A stretch of 13,230 nt of DNA from an uncultured Bacteroidales bacterium (GCA_946184255.1 CAMHFA010000010.1:1-13230), one strand, 5' to 3'; counted from the stretch's first letter, positions 5,864 to 13,230 are shown. The notes: generated from the sequence alone by a model not told the origin. Numbers and translations: made by a program.

Positions 5864-7474
5864 ATGAAAAAAGGTTTAATTATCTTCTCAATGCTCGCAA
5901 TGGTCTTTTGCGGCAACCAAGTTTTCGCACAGGTATCCCAGTCTCCCGAGCTGGCTACCAAGATCAAGGATGAAGGCCTTAACAATTCCAAGATCGAAGA
6001 GATTTCCCAGTACATGACCGACCTGGTCGGATCAAGGCTCACTGCTTCCAAACAGAAAAGAAGAGCAGAAAGCCTTGTGGTTAAGAAACTGAATGAAATC
6101 GGCCTGTCCAATCCTCGTGCTGAGTTCGCCGCAGAATTCACCCGTGGCGGATGGGACGTTGTCAAGACCTATGCGGCCATGACCCAGCCCTACTATTGCG
6201 CCTTTTCAGTGAATCCCAAGGCATGGTCTGGAAGCACCAAGGGCCTAGTGAAGGGAGAGTGCATGATCTTCGACGTCCAGACCAAGGAAGACATCGAAAA
6301 GTATAGGGGCAAAATTGCAGGAAAGGTATTGCTCATGCCTGCCACCCAGACATACAACATCAGTTTCAATCCTCTTGCTTCACGTTACACCGATGAGCAG
6401 TTGGAGGCCCTGACTCAGGACAACAGGGTTCAGGGTGCCATCTCCCCTGCAGGACCTCCCACAGCAGGACGTTTCCCCAGGCAGGCTTTCGACAGGAATG
6501 CCATGATGGAACTCAGGCAGTTGACCAATGATCTTCTTGCTTCCGAGAAGCCCCTCTGCATCGTCACCGGACGTGGAACATTCAATGTTCCCAGCGGAAC
6601 CGGCGTCTCCTACAAGGTCGGCGATCCCGAACCCACTCCCGAGGTCATGATGCCTATCGAGGACCACGGACGTATGGTACGCCTTATCGAAAAGGGAGAG
6701 AAAGTCGAGATGGAACTCGAACTTATCAACGAGTTCACCGATGACCAGGAGGTCCATAATGTCTATGCCGAAATCCCTGGCACCGATCCCAAGCTGAAGG
6801 ACGAGATAGTCCTTATCGGTGCCCACTTCGACTCCTGGCATGGAGGTACCGGAGCTGCCGACAACGCTTCAGGATGCATAGTCATGACAGAAGCCATGCG
6901 TATCCTCCACGATCTGGGAATCAAACCCAAGAGAACTATCCGTCTTGCCCTCTGGGGTGGTGAGGAACAAGGTCTTTATGGTTCCAGGGGATATCTTGAG
7001 CAGTACCTGTTCAAGGATCAGAAGAAACTCCCCGGATTCGACAAATTCGCCCTCTACCTCAATATGGACAATGGTTCCGGACGCTTCCGCGGTATCTACC
7101 TTGAGAGGAATGACGCCGCCTTCCCCTTCTTCGAAGCTTGGATGAAATACATCGAACCCCTTGGTTTCAACTATCTCTCGCCGAGGAACACCGGTTCGAC
7201 TGACCATGTTTCATTCGGAATGCTCGGTCTGCCTGCGTATCAGTTCATCCAGGATGTCCTTGAGTACAACAGGACCTATCACACTATCATGGACACGTAC
7301 GAGAGGCTTTCCCTCGGTGACCTGAAGATCGACGCTACTATGGTTGCCTGGCTGGCAATCTGCGCAGCCAACGATCCTGGAAGGATCCCTGTCAATCCCG
7401 CCGCAATGAACAGGAGGATGGGTCCTCCTCCGGCACAGGCTGCTCCAGCCCAGGCTCCGGCCAGGTCCAGGTAG
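5864..7474 (+). CDS. Secreted M28-family zinc metallopeptidase (aminopeptidase type)
   Basis: The 536-residue protein has a signal peptide ending Gln-Val-Phe-Ala (cleavage after about residue 22) and no lipobox, so it is probably periplasmic or secreted. Residues 30-110 are the helical N-terminal part and about 120-260 a PA-like insert. The M28 peptidase domain starts near 295. The co-catalytic zinc ligands and base are all visible: His321 in GAHFDSW, Asp333 in AADNASG, Glu367-Glu368 in WGGEEQG, Asp402 in LNMDNGSG and His473 in TYHTIMDTYE. The active site therefore looks complete. M28 enzymes of this type usually remove N-terminal residues or split dipeptides, but exact specificity cannot be read. 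The C-terminus is an Ala/Pro-rich tail (about 519-536). The gene is monocistronic and convergent with the PspC operon, 12 bases between stops. Confidence 0.93.
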   Translation: MKKGLIIFSMLAMVFCGNQVFAQVSQSPELATKIKDEGLNNSKIEEISQYMTDLVGSRLTASKQKRRAESLVVKKLNEIGLSNPRAEFAAEFTRGGWDVVKTYAAMTQPYYCAFSVNPKAWSGSTKGLVKGECMIFDVQTKEDIEKYRGKIAGKVLLMPATQTYNISFNPLASRYTDEQLEALTQDNRVQGAISPAGPPTAGRFPRQAFDRNAMMELRQLTNDLLASEKPLCIVTGRGTFNVPSGTGVSYKVGDPEPTPEVMMPIEDHGRMVRLIEKGEKVEMELELINEFTDDQEVHNVYAEIPGTDPKLKDEIVLIGAHFDSWHGGTGAADNASGCIVMTEAMRILHDLGIKPKRTIRLALWGGEEQGLYGSRGYLEQYLFKDQKKLPGFDKFALYLNMDNGSGRFRGIYLERNDAAFPFFEAWMKYIEPLGFNYLSPRNTGSTDHVSFGMLGLPAYQFIQDVLEYNRTYHTIMDTYERLSLGDLKIDATMVAWLAICAANDPGRIPVNPAAMNRRMGPPPAQAAPAQAPARSR

Positions 7475-7486
7475 TTCTGGATTCTT

Positions 7487-8551
7487 CTAAATAGCTCCTT
7501 TGAAAAAGACCATCGCACTCAACACGGCTAGCACGGTGAGTGCGATGAGCCATATTATGAGCATGCAGAGGCCTGGATGCCACTTGGGAGCCTTCAGGTC
7601 GAAGAGCAACATCACTCCTGTGTAAATCAGCCAGATAAACGGCATCACAACTACTACAGCCAGGGCTGCAACCAGTGGAGGGAAAGACAGGATATCCAGC
7701 ATCCAGGGAGTTTCGGTCGCTATTTCCTCAAGGGCACGGTTCAACACGAATGTGTTAGAGAGGAAATCATGGCCAATGCTCAGGCAGCCAAGACTGACTA
7801 CTCCGGCCACACCGGCCACCAGCATCACTATTCCTATACAGACTGCGATTATCCTCCCTACTCCCGGCCAGAAGTCTGACCGGACTACATTTTCTGCCAC
7901 CTCTCCCATCTCCTGTACAGAACTCTGGATACGGGCACTGATCGCGTCGACAGTCCCCTTCTCTCCACGCAGTTCATCCCTCTGCTTGACAGTACGGGCA
8001 ACAGGCATGCAAATCCAAAGTATGGCATACACAAGCGGAACGAAGTAATGCGGCAGGCGCAACCAGCCATGCCCGATAAAGAAACCCAGCCCGATCAAGG
8101 AGAAGACAACGAACAGGATTCTCAGGAGAGATGGATCGATTCCGAAATATGTCCCCAATCCACTGCAGACACCTGCGAGTTTCCCGTTGGTAGGATCGCG
8201 GTACAGCTTGCGACGTACCTTGAACTCGTCATCTCCGGTGGCAGACTCACCGGCAGACTCTCCTTGTGCTTTATCTCCAGGGCCTTCCGTCTCTTCCTCA
8301 ATGGCCTCTGGCCTGCCAAGGGTAGATATCACCTTCTCCACCATCGGAAAGGTTACAACTCCTCCTTCTACCATCTGCTCAAGCAGAAGCTCGCACATCC
8401 TCTCCTCAATCCCCTCCATAACCTCCGCTCCGCTCTCTTTCTTTGAATAGAAAGCCGCCAGTTCATCCAGATACTCTCTGGCCGCCACACAGGCATCATC
8501 CTCGAGGCTGAAGACATAACCTCCGATACTGACATGTTCAACTGGTTTCAT
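7487..8551 (-). CDS. PspC-domain membrane protein with extra C-terminal helices (last gene of PspC-PadR-PspC operon)
   Basis: The 354-residue protein has three parts. Residues 1-86 form a soluble N-terminal domain (SIGGYVFSLEDDA at 8-20, EVMEGIEERMCEL at 43-55, VEKVISTLGRPE at 71-82) that is clearly paralogous to the start of the first gene in the operon. After an acidic linker, a PspC domain covers about 113-187 (KLYRDPTNGKLAGVCSGLGT with two membrane helices). It has an extra stretch, about 160-170, between the helices. Three more helices follow at about 231-253, 293-316 and 326-350. PspC in enterobacteria senses envelope stress at the inner membrane; here that role is inference. It starts two bases after the padR stop, so co-translation is likely. 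No signal peptide is present. Confidence 0.85.
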   Translation of the reverse strand: MKPVEHVSIGGYVFSLEDDACVAAREYLDELAAFYSKKESGAEVMEGIEERMCELLLEQMVEGGVVTFPMVEKVISTLGRPEAIEEETEGPGDKAQGESAGESATGDDEFKVRRKLYRDPTNGKLAGVCSGLGTYFGIDPSLLRILFVVFSLIGLGFFIGHGWLRLPHYFVPLVYAILWICMPVARTVKQRDELRGEKGTVDAISARIQSSVQEMGEVAENVVRSDFWPGVGRIIAVCIGIVMLVAGVAGVVSLGCLSIGHDFLSNTFVLNRALEEIATETPWMLDILSFPPLVAALAVVVVMPFIWLIYTGVMLLFDLKAPKWHPGLCMLIIWLIALTVLAVLSAMVFFKGAI

Positions 8552-8553
8552 CT

Positions 8554-8886
8554 CTAATTCTCTTTAATGGTTTTTATCGTGTCCACTATCTCCTGCCAGG
8601 CGGAATCCATTTCACGAAGTTGCTGGCGTCCTTTTTCAGTAATGCAGTAATACTTCCTGGGCGGTCCCTGGGTAGACTCTTCCCAACGGTACGACAGGAG
8701 TCCCTGGTTCTTCTGACGGATCAGAAGCGGATACAGGGTTCCTTCAACCACTATCATGTTGGCAGCCTTAAGTTCCTCGAGTATTGAGGAAGCATAGGCC
8801 TCTTTCTTGTCCAGGATGCTCAGAATGCAATACTCCAGCACCCCTTTGCGCATTTGTGAGCGCACGTTTTCAGCACTGTTTTCCAT
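8554..8886 (-). CDS. PadR-family transcriptional regulator
   Basis: From the chosen ATG the protein has 110 residues, typical of the short PadR subfamily without a long C-terminal dimerisation arm. The winged-helix core is plain: RKGVLEYCILSILDKKEAYA at 14-33, then EGTLYPLLIRQKNQGLL near 48-64, and the wing GPPRKYYCITEKGRQQL at about 74-90. A short C-terminal helix follows. PadR proteins are usually repressors that bind inverted repeats at their own promoters and are released by small hydrophobic or cationic ligands or by stress. The frame is open 21 codons further upstream, but that would overlap the first pspC-like gene. The preferred start lies seven bases after that gene's stop. Being sandwiched between two PspC-like genes suggests that it autoregulates the operon. 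Confidence 0.9.
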   Translation of the reverse strand: MENSAENVRSQMRKGVLEYCILSILDKKEAYASSILEELKAANMIVVEGTLYPLLIRQKNQGLLSYRWEESTQGPPRKYYCITEKGRQQLREMDSAWQEIVDTIKTIKEN

Positions 8887-8893
8887 AGCCGGA

Positions 8894-9541
8894 CTATTTT
8901 TTATATTCAGAAAAACGGGCCATGTTCTCAGCCGTGGGCTCAAGTCCATGCATCTCGCACTTCTCGGCAGGAGTTTTGGCGATAGGAACGACTATCCAAA
9001 GGACCAGATAGAAGATGAGACCGGATCCCCAAAGAAGGAGGGCAAGAAGAATGATGATCCTGACTATCGTTATGTCGATGTTCAGGAAGGCGGCAAGGCC
9101 GGAGCAAACTCCGCCGATGGCCTTGTTGTCAGAATCCCTGTAGAGGCGTTTCTTAGCCTCGCCCTTATCTCCGGCATAAGAGAAATCAGGTCCCTTGGAC
9201 TCGGTGGATCCACTGCTCTGCTTAGCATTGCTTTCGGTACCGTTAAACTTCCCCTGTGAAAAGTCGAGGGGCTCGGCCGAACCATCCGGCATCCCGAGCT
9301 GACCGACCACTTTGGAAACAAGTTCAAGGTCAACGACCCTGTAGGCGGCTCCTCCGGTCCCTTGGTCGAAGAGTTCGGCGATCCGGTTTTCCAAATCGGA
9401 CATCACCTCCTCTCCCATCGACTGGGAATCCTTGTTAAGCCTTGCCTTGAAATGGTCGAAGTAGGCAGAAAGCCTTGAATAGGCGTCCTCGTCAAGGGCA
9501 AAACTGCGGCCTCCGATGCTTGCATTGATAACTTTTTTCAT
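8894..9541 (-). CDS. PspC-domain protein, first gene of PspC-PadR-PspC operon
   Basis: From the preferred ATG at 9539-9541 the product has 215 residues. Residues 1-86 form the same soluble N-terminal domain as the last gene of the operon (SIGGRSFALDEDA at 8-20, EVMSDLENRIAEL at 45-57, VSKVVGQLGMPD at 75-86). A Ser/Gly-rich linker of about 40 residues follows, then a PspC domain at about 130-190 (RLYRDSDNKAIGGVCSGLAA plus two membrane helices). The C-terminal tail, Glu-Lys-Cys-Glu-Met-His-Gly-Leu-Glu-Pro onward, is soluble. An in-frame ATG 12 codons upstream (9577) lies in the -7 promoter box and is unlikely to be used. I infer an inner-membrane stress protein whose N-terminal domain faces the cytoplasm. 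Confidence 0.87.
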   Translation of the reverse strand: MKKVINASIGGRSFALDEDAYSRLSAYFDHFKARLNKDSQSMGEEVMSDLENRIAELFDQGTGGAAYRVVDLELVSKVVGQLGMPDGSAEPLDFSQGKFNGTESNAKQSSGSTESKGPDFSYAGDKGEAKKRLYRDSDNKAIGGVCSGLAAFLNIDITIVRIIILLALLLWGSGLIFYLVLWIVVPIAKTPAEKCEMHGLEPTAENMARFSEYKK

Positions 9542-9559
9542 AATATTCTTGGTTTTGCA

Positions 9560-9588
9560 ATTATATTTCCTTTGCAAAGATATATAAT
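9560..9588 (-). promoter_or_regulatory. Promoter of the PspC-PadR-PspC operon with overlapping dyad, candidate PadR operator
   Basis: The -7 box TATCTTTG lies at 9575-9582 on the minus strand, 33 bases before the ATG at 9541. Upstream there is only a partial -33 (TTG, 9604-9606). The perfect palindrome CTTTGCAAAG (9570-9579) covers half of the -7 box and the bases just downstream. It is flanked by inverted arms ATTATAT (9560-9566) and ATATAAT (9582-9588). A protein bound here would block RNA polymerase. PadR as the binder is inferred from proximity. Confidence 0.5.
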
Positions 9589-9637
9589 TTTTTAAATACC
9601 TTGCAAGACAAAGTACTAAAAAATTTCAAAAAAATGT

Positions 9638-9645
9638 TATTTTTG
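9638..9645 (+). promoter_or_regulatory. -7 promoter box for the GH92 operon
   Basis: TATTTTTG matches TAnnTTTG and ends 27 bases before the ATG at 9673. The surrounding sequence is strongly AT-rich and no -33 TTTG stands at the usual distance, so chance matches are possible. Confidence 0.4.
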
Positions 9646-9672
9646 TAAAAATCACAGAAAATTCCCCACATT

Positions 9673-11916
9673 ATGAACAGAATCACCTCCTTTGCTTTCA
9701 GTTGCCTATTGCTGCTGGCGTTCTCCTGCAGTGTAAATGACACCCAGATAGCATACGATCCAGTCGATCTTGTCAATCCCCTTGCTGGTACGGCATCGAC
9801 TTACGAACTTTCCACCGGCAACACCTATCCCGCCATAGCTTTGCCATGGGGGATGAACTTCTGGACTCCCCAGACCGGACGTAACAGTAACGGATGGACC
9901 TATACATATTCAGCTACCATGATCAGGGGTCTGAAGCAGACACACCAGCCAAGTCCCTGGATCAACGACTACGGTGCATTCTCTATAATGCCTGTAACCA
10001 CGGGACCGATATACGACGAGGAAGGAAGGCAGAGCTGGTTCTCTCATAAGGCGGAAACGGTCAAGCCCTACTATTATAAGGTGTATCTCGCAGAGCATGA
10101 TGTCGTGGCAGAACTGGCTCCTACGGAAAGGGCGGCCGCATTCAGGCTGACATATCCCCAGAAAGACACATCCTATCTTGTCGTGGATGCCTTCAGGGGC
10201 GGCGAAGTCCAGATCGACATGGAAAAGAACAGGATAACCGGCTGGGCAGTGAATAATCACGGTGGAGTCACCGAGAATTTCCGCAACTGGTTTGTAGTGG
10301 TCAGCGATACACCTTTCGAGGTCGAAACCGTGGACGGACAGTATGCCATGGTTGGTTTCAAGACGGCCAAAGGGCAGCAGGTCAATCTCCAGGTAGCATC
10401 TTCTTTCATCAGCCAGCAGCAGGCTGAACTCAATCTCCAGGAGTTGAAGGGAAGGTCAGTAGAACAGGTGGCCGAAGCCGGTAAGGCGAGGTGGAATGAA
10501 ATACTTGGCAGGATAAAAGTCGAAGATCCGGACATAGACAACCTCAGGACGTTCTATTCCTGCCTCTACAGGTCCGTCCTCTTCCCACGCGACCTCTCTG
10601 AAATCAACGCCGACGGCAAGAGAGTTCATTACAGCCCCTTCAACGGAGAGATCTGTGAAGGTTATCTGTTCGGGGATACCGGATTCTGGGACACCTTCAG
10701 GAGTCTATTCCCGCTTGTCGACCTGGTCTATACCGACCAGGGAGTAAAGATGCAGGAGGGTCTGGTCAACACATGGAAGGAAAGCGGATTCCTGCCGGAG
10801 TGGGCAAGCCCTGGCCACAGGAACTGCATGGTTGGTAACAACTCTGCATCCGTAGTGGCCGGAGCCTACATAAAGGGCTTGCGCGGCTACGACGCTGAGG
10901 AACTTTGGAAAGCTGTCATACACGGAGCCCACGCAGTGCATCCTACGGTCAGGTCGACCGGAAGGCTCGGATGGGAGTATTACGACAGCCTTGGCTACGT
11001 TCCATGCGATGTCGGAATCAGGGAGAGTGCTGCCAGGACCCTTGAATATGCTTACGACGATTGGTGCATCTACACATTGGGAAAGGCTCTCGGCAAATCC
11101 GAGGAAGAACTGGCTCCCTATGCAAAGGCGGCTCTCAACTACCGTAACCTTTACGATCCGGAGTACAAGCTGATGGTGGGCAAAAACATCGACGGGACCT
11201 TCGAGAGGCCGTTCAGTCCTCTCAAGTGGGGAGGAAACTTCACTGAAGGTAACAGCCTACACTACACATGGAGCGTTTTCCACGACCCTCAGGGCCTGAT
11301 CGACCTTATGGGTGGCGACGATGAATATGTCTCCATGCTTGACAGCATCTTCACCATCCCGCCGCTTTTCGACGACAGCTACTACGGACGTCCTATTCAC
11401 GAAATCCGCGAGATGCAGGTGATGAACATGGGCAACTATGCCCACGGCAACCAGCCGATCCAGCACATGCTCTACATGTATGACTGGGGCGGCCAGCCCT
11501 GGAAGACCCAGCAGCACGTCAGGGAGGTCATGAACAAGTTCTACAACTCCAACTTCGACGGCTACTGCGGTGACGAGGACAACGGACAGACTTCCGCATG
11601 GTACGTCTTCTCCGCCCTCGGTTTCTATCCAGTCTGCCCTTCTTCGGATGAATATGCGATCGGAACTCCCCTCTTCAGGAAGGTTACAGTCAATCTCCCG
11701 AACGGAAAGGACATTGTGCTGGAAGCTCCCGACAACTCATCCGACAACTTCTATATCGATGGAATCAAGTTGGACGGCAAGACATGGAACAAGAACTACT
11801 TGAAACATGGTGACCTCGTTAAGGGTGCCCGCATAATATACAAGATGGTCTCCGAACCGAATACCAAACGTGGCACCGCGTCCGAAGACCGTCCTTATTC
11901 CTTCTCGAAATCATAG
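9673..11916 (+). CDS. GH92 family alpha-mannosidase lipoprotein, probably alpha-1,2-specific
   Basis: GH92 enzymes are calcium-dependent exo-alpha-mannosidases that act on N-glycans and yeast mannan. The 747-residue protein is of family length. The signal ends Ala-Phe-Ser-Cys, so Cys19 is lipidated. The N-terminal beta-sandwich starts at DLVNPLAGT (32-40), and the (alpha/alpha)6 barrel follows from about 280. Glu525 in GGNFTEGNS is the expected general acid, and Asp634 and Asp636 in GDEDNGQTSAWY the expected base pair. As I recall the Bacteroides thetaiotaomicron enzyme BT3990, these align with Glu533, Asp642 and Asp644 at a constant offset of eight. The same offset puts His576-Glu577 at the His-Glu pair linked to alpha-1,2 specificity. 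The next gene starts 11 bases downstream. No SusC/SusD genes are near. Confidence 0.95.
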   Translation: MNRITSFAFSCLLLLAFSCSVNDTQIAYDPVDLVNPLAGTASTYELSTGNTYPAIALPWGMNFWTPQTGRNSNGWTYTYSATMIRGLKQTHQPSPWINDYGAFSIMPVTTGPIYDEEGRQSWFSHKAETVKPYYYKVYLAEHDVVAELAPTERAAAFRLTYPQKDTSYLVVDAFRGGEVQIDMEKNRITGWAVNNHGGVTENFRNWFVVVSDTPFEVETVDGQYAMVGFKTAKGQQVNLQVASSFISQQQAELNLQELKGRSVEQVAEAGKARWNEILGRIKVEDPDIDNLRTFYSCLYRSVLFPRDLSEINADGKRVHYSPFNGEICEGYLFGDTGFWDTFRSLFPLVDLVYTDQGVKMQEGLVNTWKESGFLPEWASPGHRNCMVGNNSASVVAGAYIKGLRGYDAEELWKAVIHGAHAVHPTVRSTGRLGWEYYDSLGYVPCDVGIRESAARTLEYAYDDWCIYTLGKALGKSEEELAPYAKAALNYRNLYDPEYKLMVGKNIDGTFERPFSPLKWGGNFTEGNSLHYTWSVFHDPQGLIDLMGGDDEYVSMLDSIFTIPPLFDDSYYGRPIHEIREMQVMNMGNYAHGNQPIQHMLYMYDWGGQPWKTQQHVREVMNKFYNSNFDGYCGDEDNGQTSAWYVFSALGFYPVCPSSDEYAIGTPLFRKVTVNLPNGKDIVLEAPDNSSDNFYIDGIKLDGKTWNKNYLKHGDLVKGARIIYKMVSEPNTKRGTASEDRPYSFSKS

Positions 11917-11927
11917 GACGTAAAAGA

Positions 11928-13199
11928 ATGATCAGGATATCAGGAATGACGGCAGGGGTGATTGCCGTCATTCTTTCTGTTGCCTGTTCTGAAAGGCAAC
12001 CAACCCCATTCCCGAATGTCGGAGAACCTTATTCCATAACTTCAGGGCCCAAGGACCATCTGCTGGCAAATTATTTCGGCATCAATGCATGGAGTCCTGA
12101 CAACAGGTATGTCGGTGTACTTGAGGTTGGCTTCAGTGGCAGGTTGGCCGAACAGACTGACACAGCACTCATCGCACTGGTGGATCTTGAAGATAGCAAC
12201 AGGTTGATTCCTGTCTCCAGGACAGTCTGCTGGAATTTCCAGGAAGCCGCAATGTTCCACTGGTTGCCGGACGGGTCGTGCCTGTTCAACGATTGCAGGG
12301 ACGGCCGTTTCGTTACAGTCATCCTGGATTGGAAATCAGGAAAGGAAAGGATTATTCCTACACCCGTCAGTGCGGTCGACCCTTCCGGAGAATGGGCCGT
12401 AAGCATCAACTACGCTCGCTTAAGGCTATGCAGACCTGATTATGGTTACGCAGGTAATGGACAGGATGCCATGGAAGATGAGATGTGGCCAGAAGACGAC
12501 GGACTCTGGCTAGTCAACCTCAAAACCGGAGACAAGAAACTCATCCTTTCCATTGCGCAGGCCCGTTCACTTATGCCGGAAATCACAAAGGATGACGGTC
12601 TGGCTTATTTTTGCCACACTATAATAAGTCCCAATGCCAAGAGGATATTCTTCCTGGCCCGAACGGTCGAAGATTTCCACGGACAAATGGAGAGACGGGG
12701 ACATATCTACAGTTGGGACACCGTTTCCTTTACCATCAACTGTGACGGAACCGACCTTCGGCGCTGTTTCCCTGACGGATGGAAAGGATCCCATTTCAAC
12801 TGGAAAGATGATGAGACACTGGCCGTGACCGCCTGTTGGGACGGTGGTTCATGCTGGAGCCATACAATATTCAAAGTGGGAGAGGAAGACAAAGTCCGCC
12901 ACCTCGCTCCAGGAATTCTGGACTGGGACGGTCACTGCGTATTCTCCCCCGACGGTCAGTTCATCAGCACTGAAGGTTATTGGAACAGTGACGGATACCG
13001 TTCCTGGGTCCTCCTGAGGTTGGAAGATGAAGCGATCCTTCCGCTCGGCCGGTTCTTCGTACCGGACATGTATAAAGAGCAGTATTCCCGCTGCGATCTC
13101 CACGCAAGGTGGAGAAGCGACGGGAAACAACTGGCTTTCAATTCAGTCCACGAAGGTTCCAGGCAGGTCTACCTCCGTGACGTAAGTTGGAATCGCTGA
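11928..13199 (+). CDS. Seven-repeat beta-propeller (PD40/TolB-like) lipoprotein, possible lyase-like enzyme
   Basis: The 423-residue protein has a lipoprotein signal ending Ser-Val-Ala-Cys (Cys20). Seven blade-type motifs can be read: WSPDN (55), WLPDG (112), VDPSG (150), ISPNA (233), WKDDE (292), FSPDG (339) and WRSDG (395). This points to a seven-bladed propeller of the PD40 type. Blades 4 to 7 each have a His three residues before the hydrophobic start of the motif (His230, His289, His336, His392). The C-terminal SVHEGSRQVYLRDV is typical of bacterial lipoproteins related to oligogalacturonate lyase-like propellers. In PL22 enzymes a metal site of histidines lies in the middle of such a propeller. 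The gene follows the mannosidase after 11 bases and probably acts on the same or a related glycan, which is inference. Confidence 0.8.
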   Translation: MIRISGMTAGVIAVILSVACSERQPTPFPNVGEPYSITSGPKDHLLANYFGINAWSPDNRYVGVLEVGFSGRLAEQTDTALIALVDLEDSNRLIPVSRTVCWNFQEAAMFHWLPDGSCLFNDCRDGRFVTVILDWKSGKERIIPTPVSAVDPSGEWAVSINYARLRLCRPDYGYAGNGQDAMEDEMWPEDDGLWLVNLKTGDKKLILSIAQARSLMPEITKDDGLAYFCHTIISPNAKRIFFLARTVEDFHGQMERRGHIYSWDTVSFTINCDGTDLRRCFPDGWKGSHFNWKDDETLAVTACWDGGSCWSHTIFKVGEEDKVRHLAPGILDWDGHCVFSPDGQFISTEGYWNSDGYRSWVLLRLEDEAILPLGRFFVPDMYKEQYSRCDLHARWRSDGKQLAFNSVHEGSRQVYLRDVSWNR

Positions 13200-13200
13200 A

Positions 13201-13230
13201 TCAAAGACCGAGTTTCTTGAAGAAATCGTT
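13201..13230 (-). CDS. Probable C-terminal end of a convergent gene, cut by window edge
   Basis: On the minus strand the last 30 bases read Asn-Asp-Phe-Phe-Lys-Lys-Leu-Gly-Leu and then TGA at 13201-13203. An amphipathic Phe-Phe-Lys-Lys-Leu ending is typical of real C-termini, and the stop lies one base from the stop of the propeller gene, in keeping with the tight convergent packing elsewhere. Nine codons are too few to name a product. Confidence 0.45.
   Translation of the reverse strand, partial: NDFFKKLGL

Noticed and set aside
6380..7207. Long open frames opposite the M28 peptidase gene
   Set aside because: They lack start signals and domains and arise from the codon bias of the peptidase gene, which has a complete catalytic set on the plus strand.
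8887..8949. Longer PadR start at 8949
   Set aside because: The extra 21 residues fall outside the PadR domain and overlap the end of the upstream pspC-like gene. The ATG at 8886 follows that stop by seven bases and gives normal family length.
11434..11475. GNQP in the GH92 protein (593-596) in place of the often cited GNEP
   Set aside because: The GNQPIQH version is, as I recall, common in Bacteroides GH92 enzymes, and the catalytic Glu and Asp residues are elsewhere and intact. It is not evidence for a lost or altered activity.

Overview
The window looks like chromosomal DNA of a gut-type Bacteroidales bacterium of moderate GC. The signs are -7 boxes of the Bacteroidetes form TAnnTTTG, few Shine-Dalgarno sites, many lipoproteins with a cysteine lipobox, a GH92 mannosidase, and PspC/PadR genes of the kind common in this phylum. 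An uncultured Bacteroidales or Rikenellaceae-like lineage would fit, but I cannot place it further. I see no rRNA, tRNA, CRISPR array, transposase or intact integrase.

Layout, left to right. (1) At 1-597 on the minus strand is a four-helix membrane protein translationally coupled to a Cro/XRE-type regulator cut by the window edge. (2) At about 600-1177 is an AT-rich strip with a 60-residue orphan gene, its terminator, a GTTTACAG repeat cluster and a short GC-rich open frame. It looks like accessory sequence. (3) At 1178-3217 on the minus strand, a DUF1295 membrane protein and a pectin-lyase-fold lipoprotein form an operon, divergent from proC (3335-4102, plus). (4) At 4109-5770 on the minus strand, an outer-membrane beta-barrel protein and a lipoprotein with a Thr-Pro linker form an operon. 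(5) At 5864-7474 on the plus strand is a secreted M28 zinc peptidase, divergent from the barrel operon across a compact promoter region. (6) At 7487-9541 on the minus strand is a three-gene operon of PspC-like protein, PadR repressor and second PspC-like protein, probably an autoregulated envelope-stress module. (7) At 9673-13199 on the plus strand, a GH92 alpha-mannosidase lipoprotein and a seven-repeat beta-propeller lipoprotein form an operon. The last 30 bases hold the probable C-terminus of a convergent gene.

Most of the window concerns the cell envelope and glycan or peptide breakdown outside the cytoplasm. No SusC/SusD pair is present, so the carbohydrate genes are not part of a visible polysaccharide utilisation locus. 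Gene packing is tight: convergent stop codons lie 6, 12 and 1 bases apart, leaving no room for separate terminators. The strongest leads are the dyad overlapping the pspC-padR promoter and the register-locked histidines in the last four repeats of the propeller lipoprotein.
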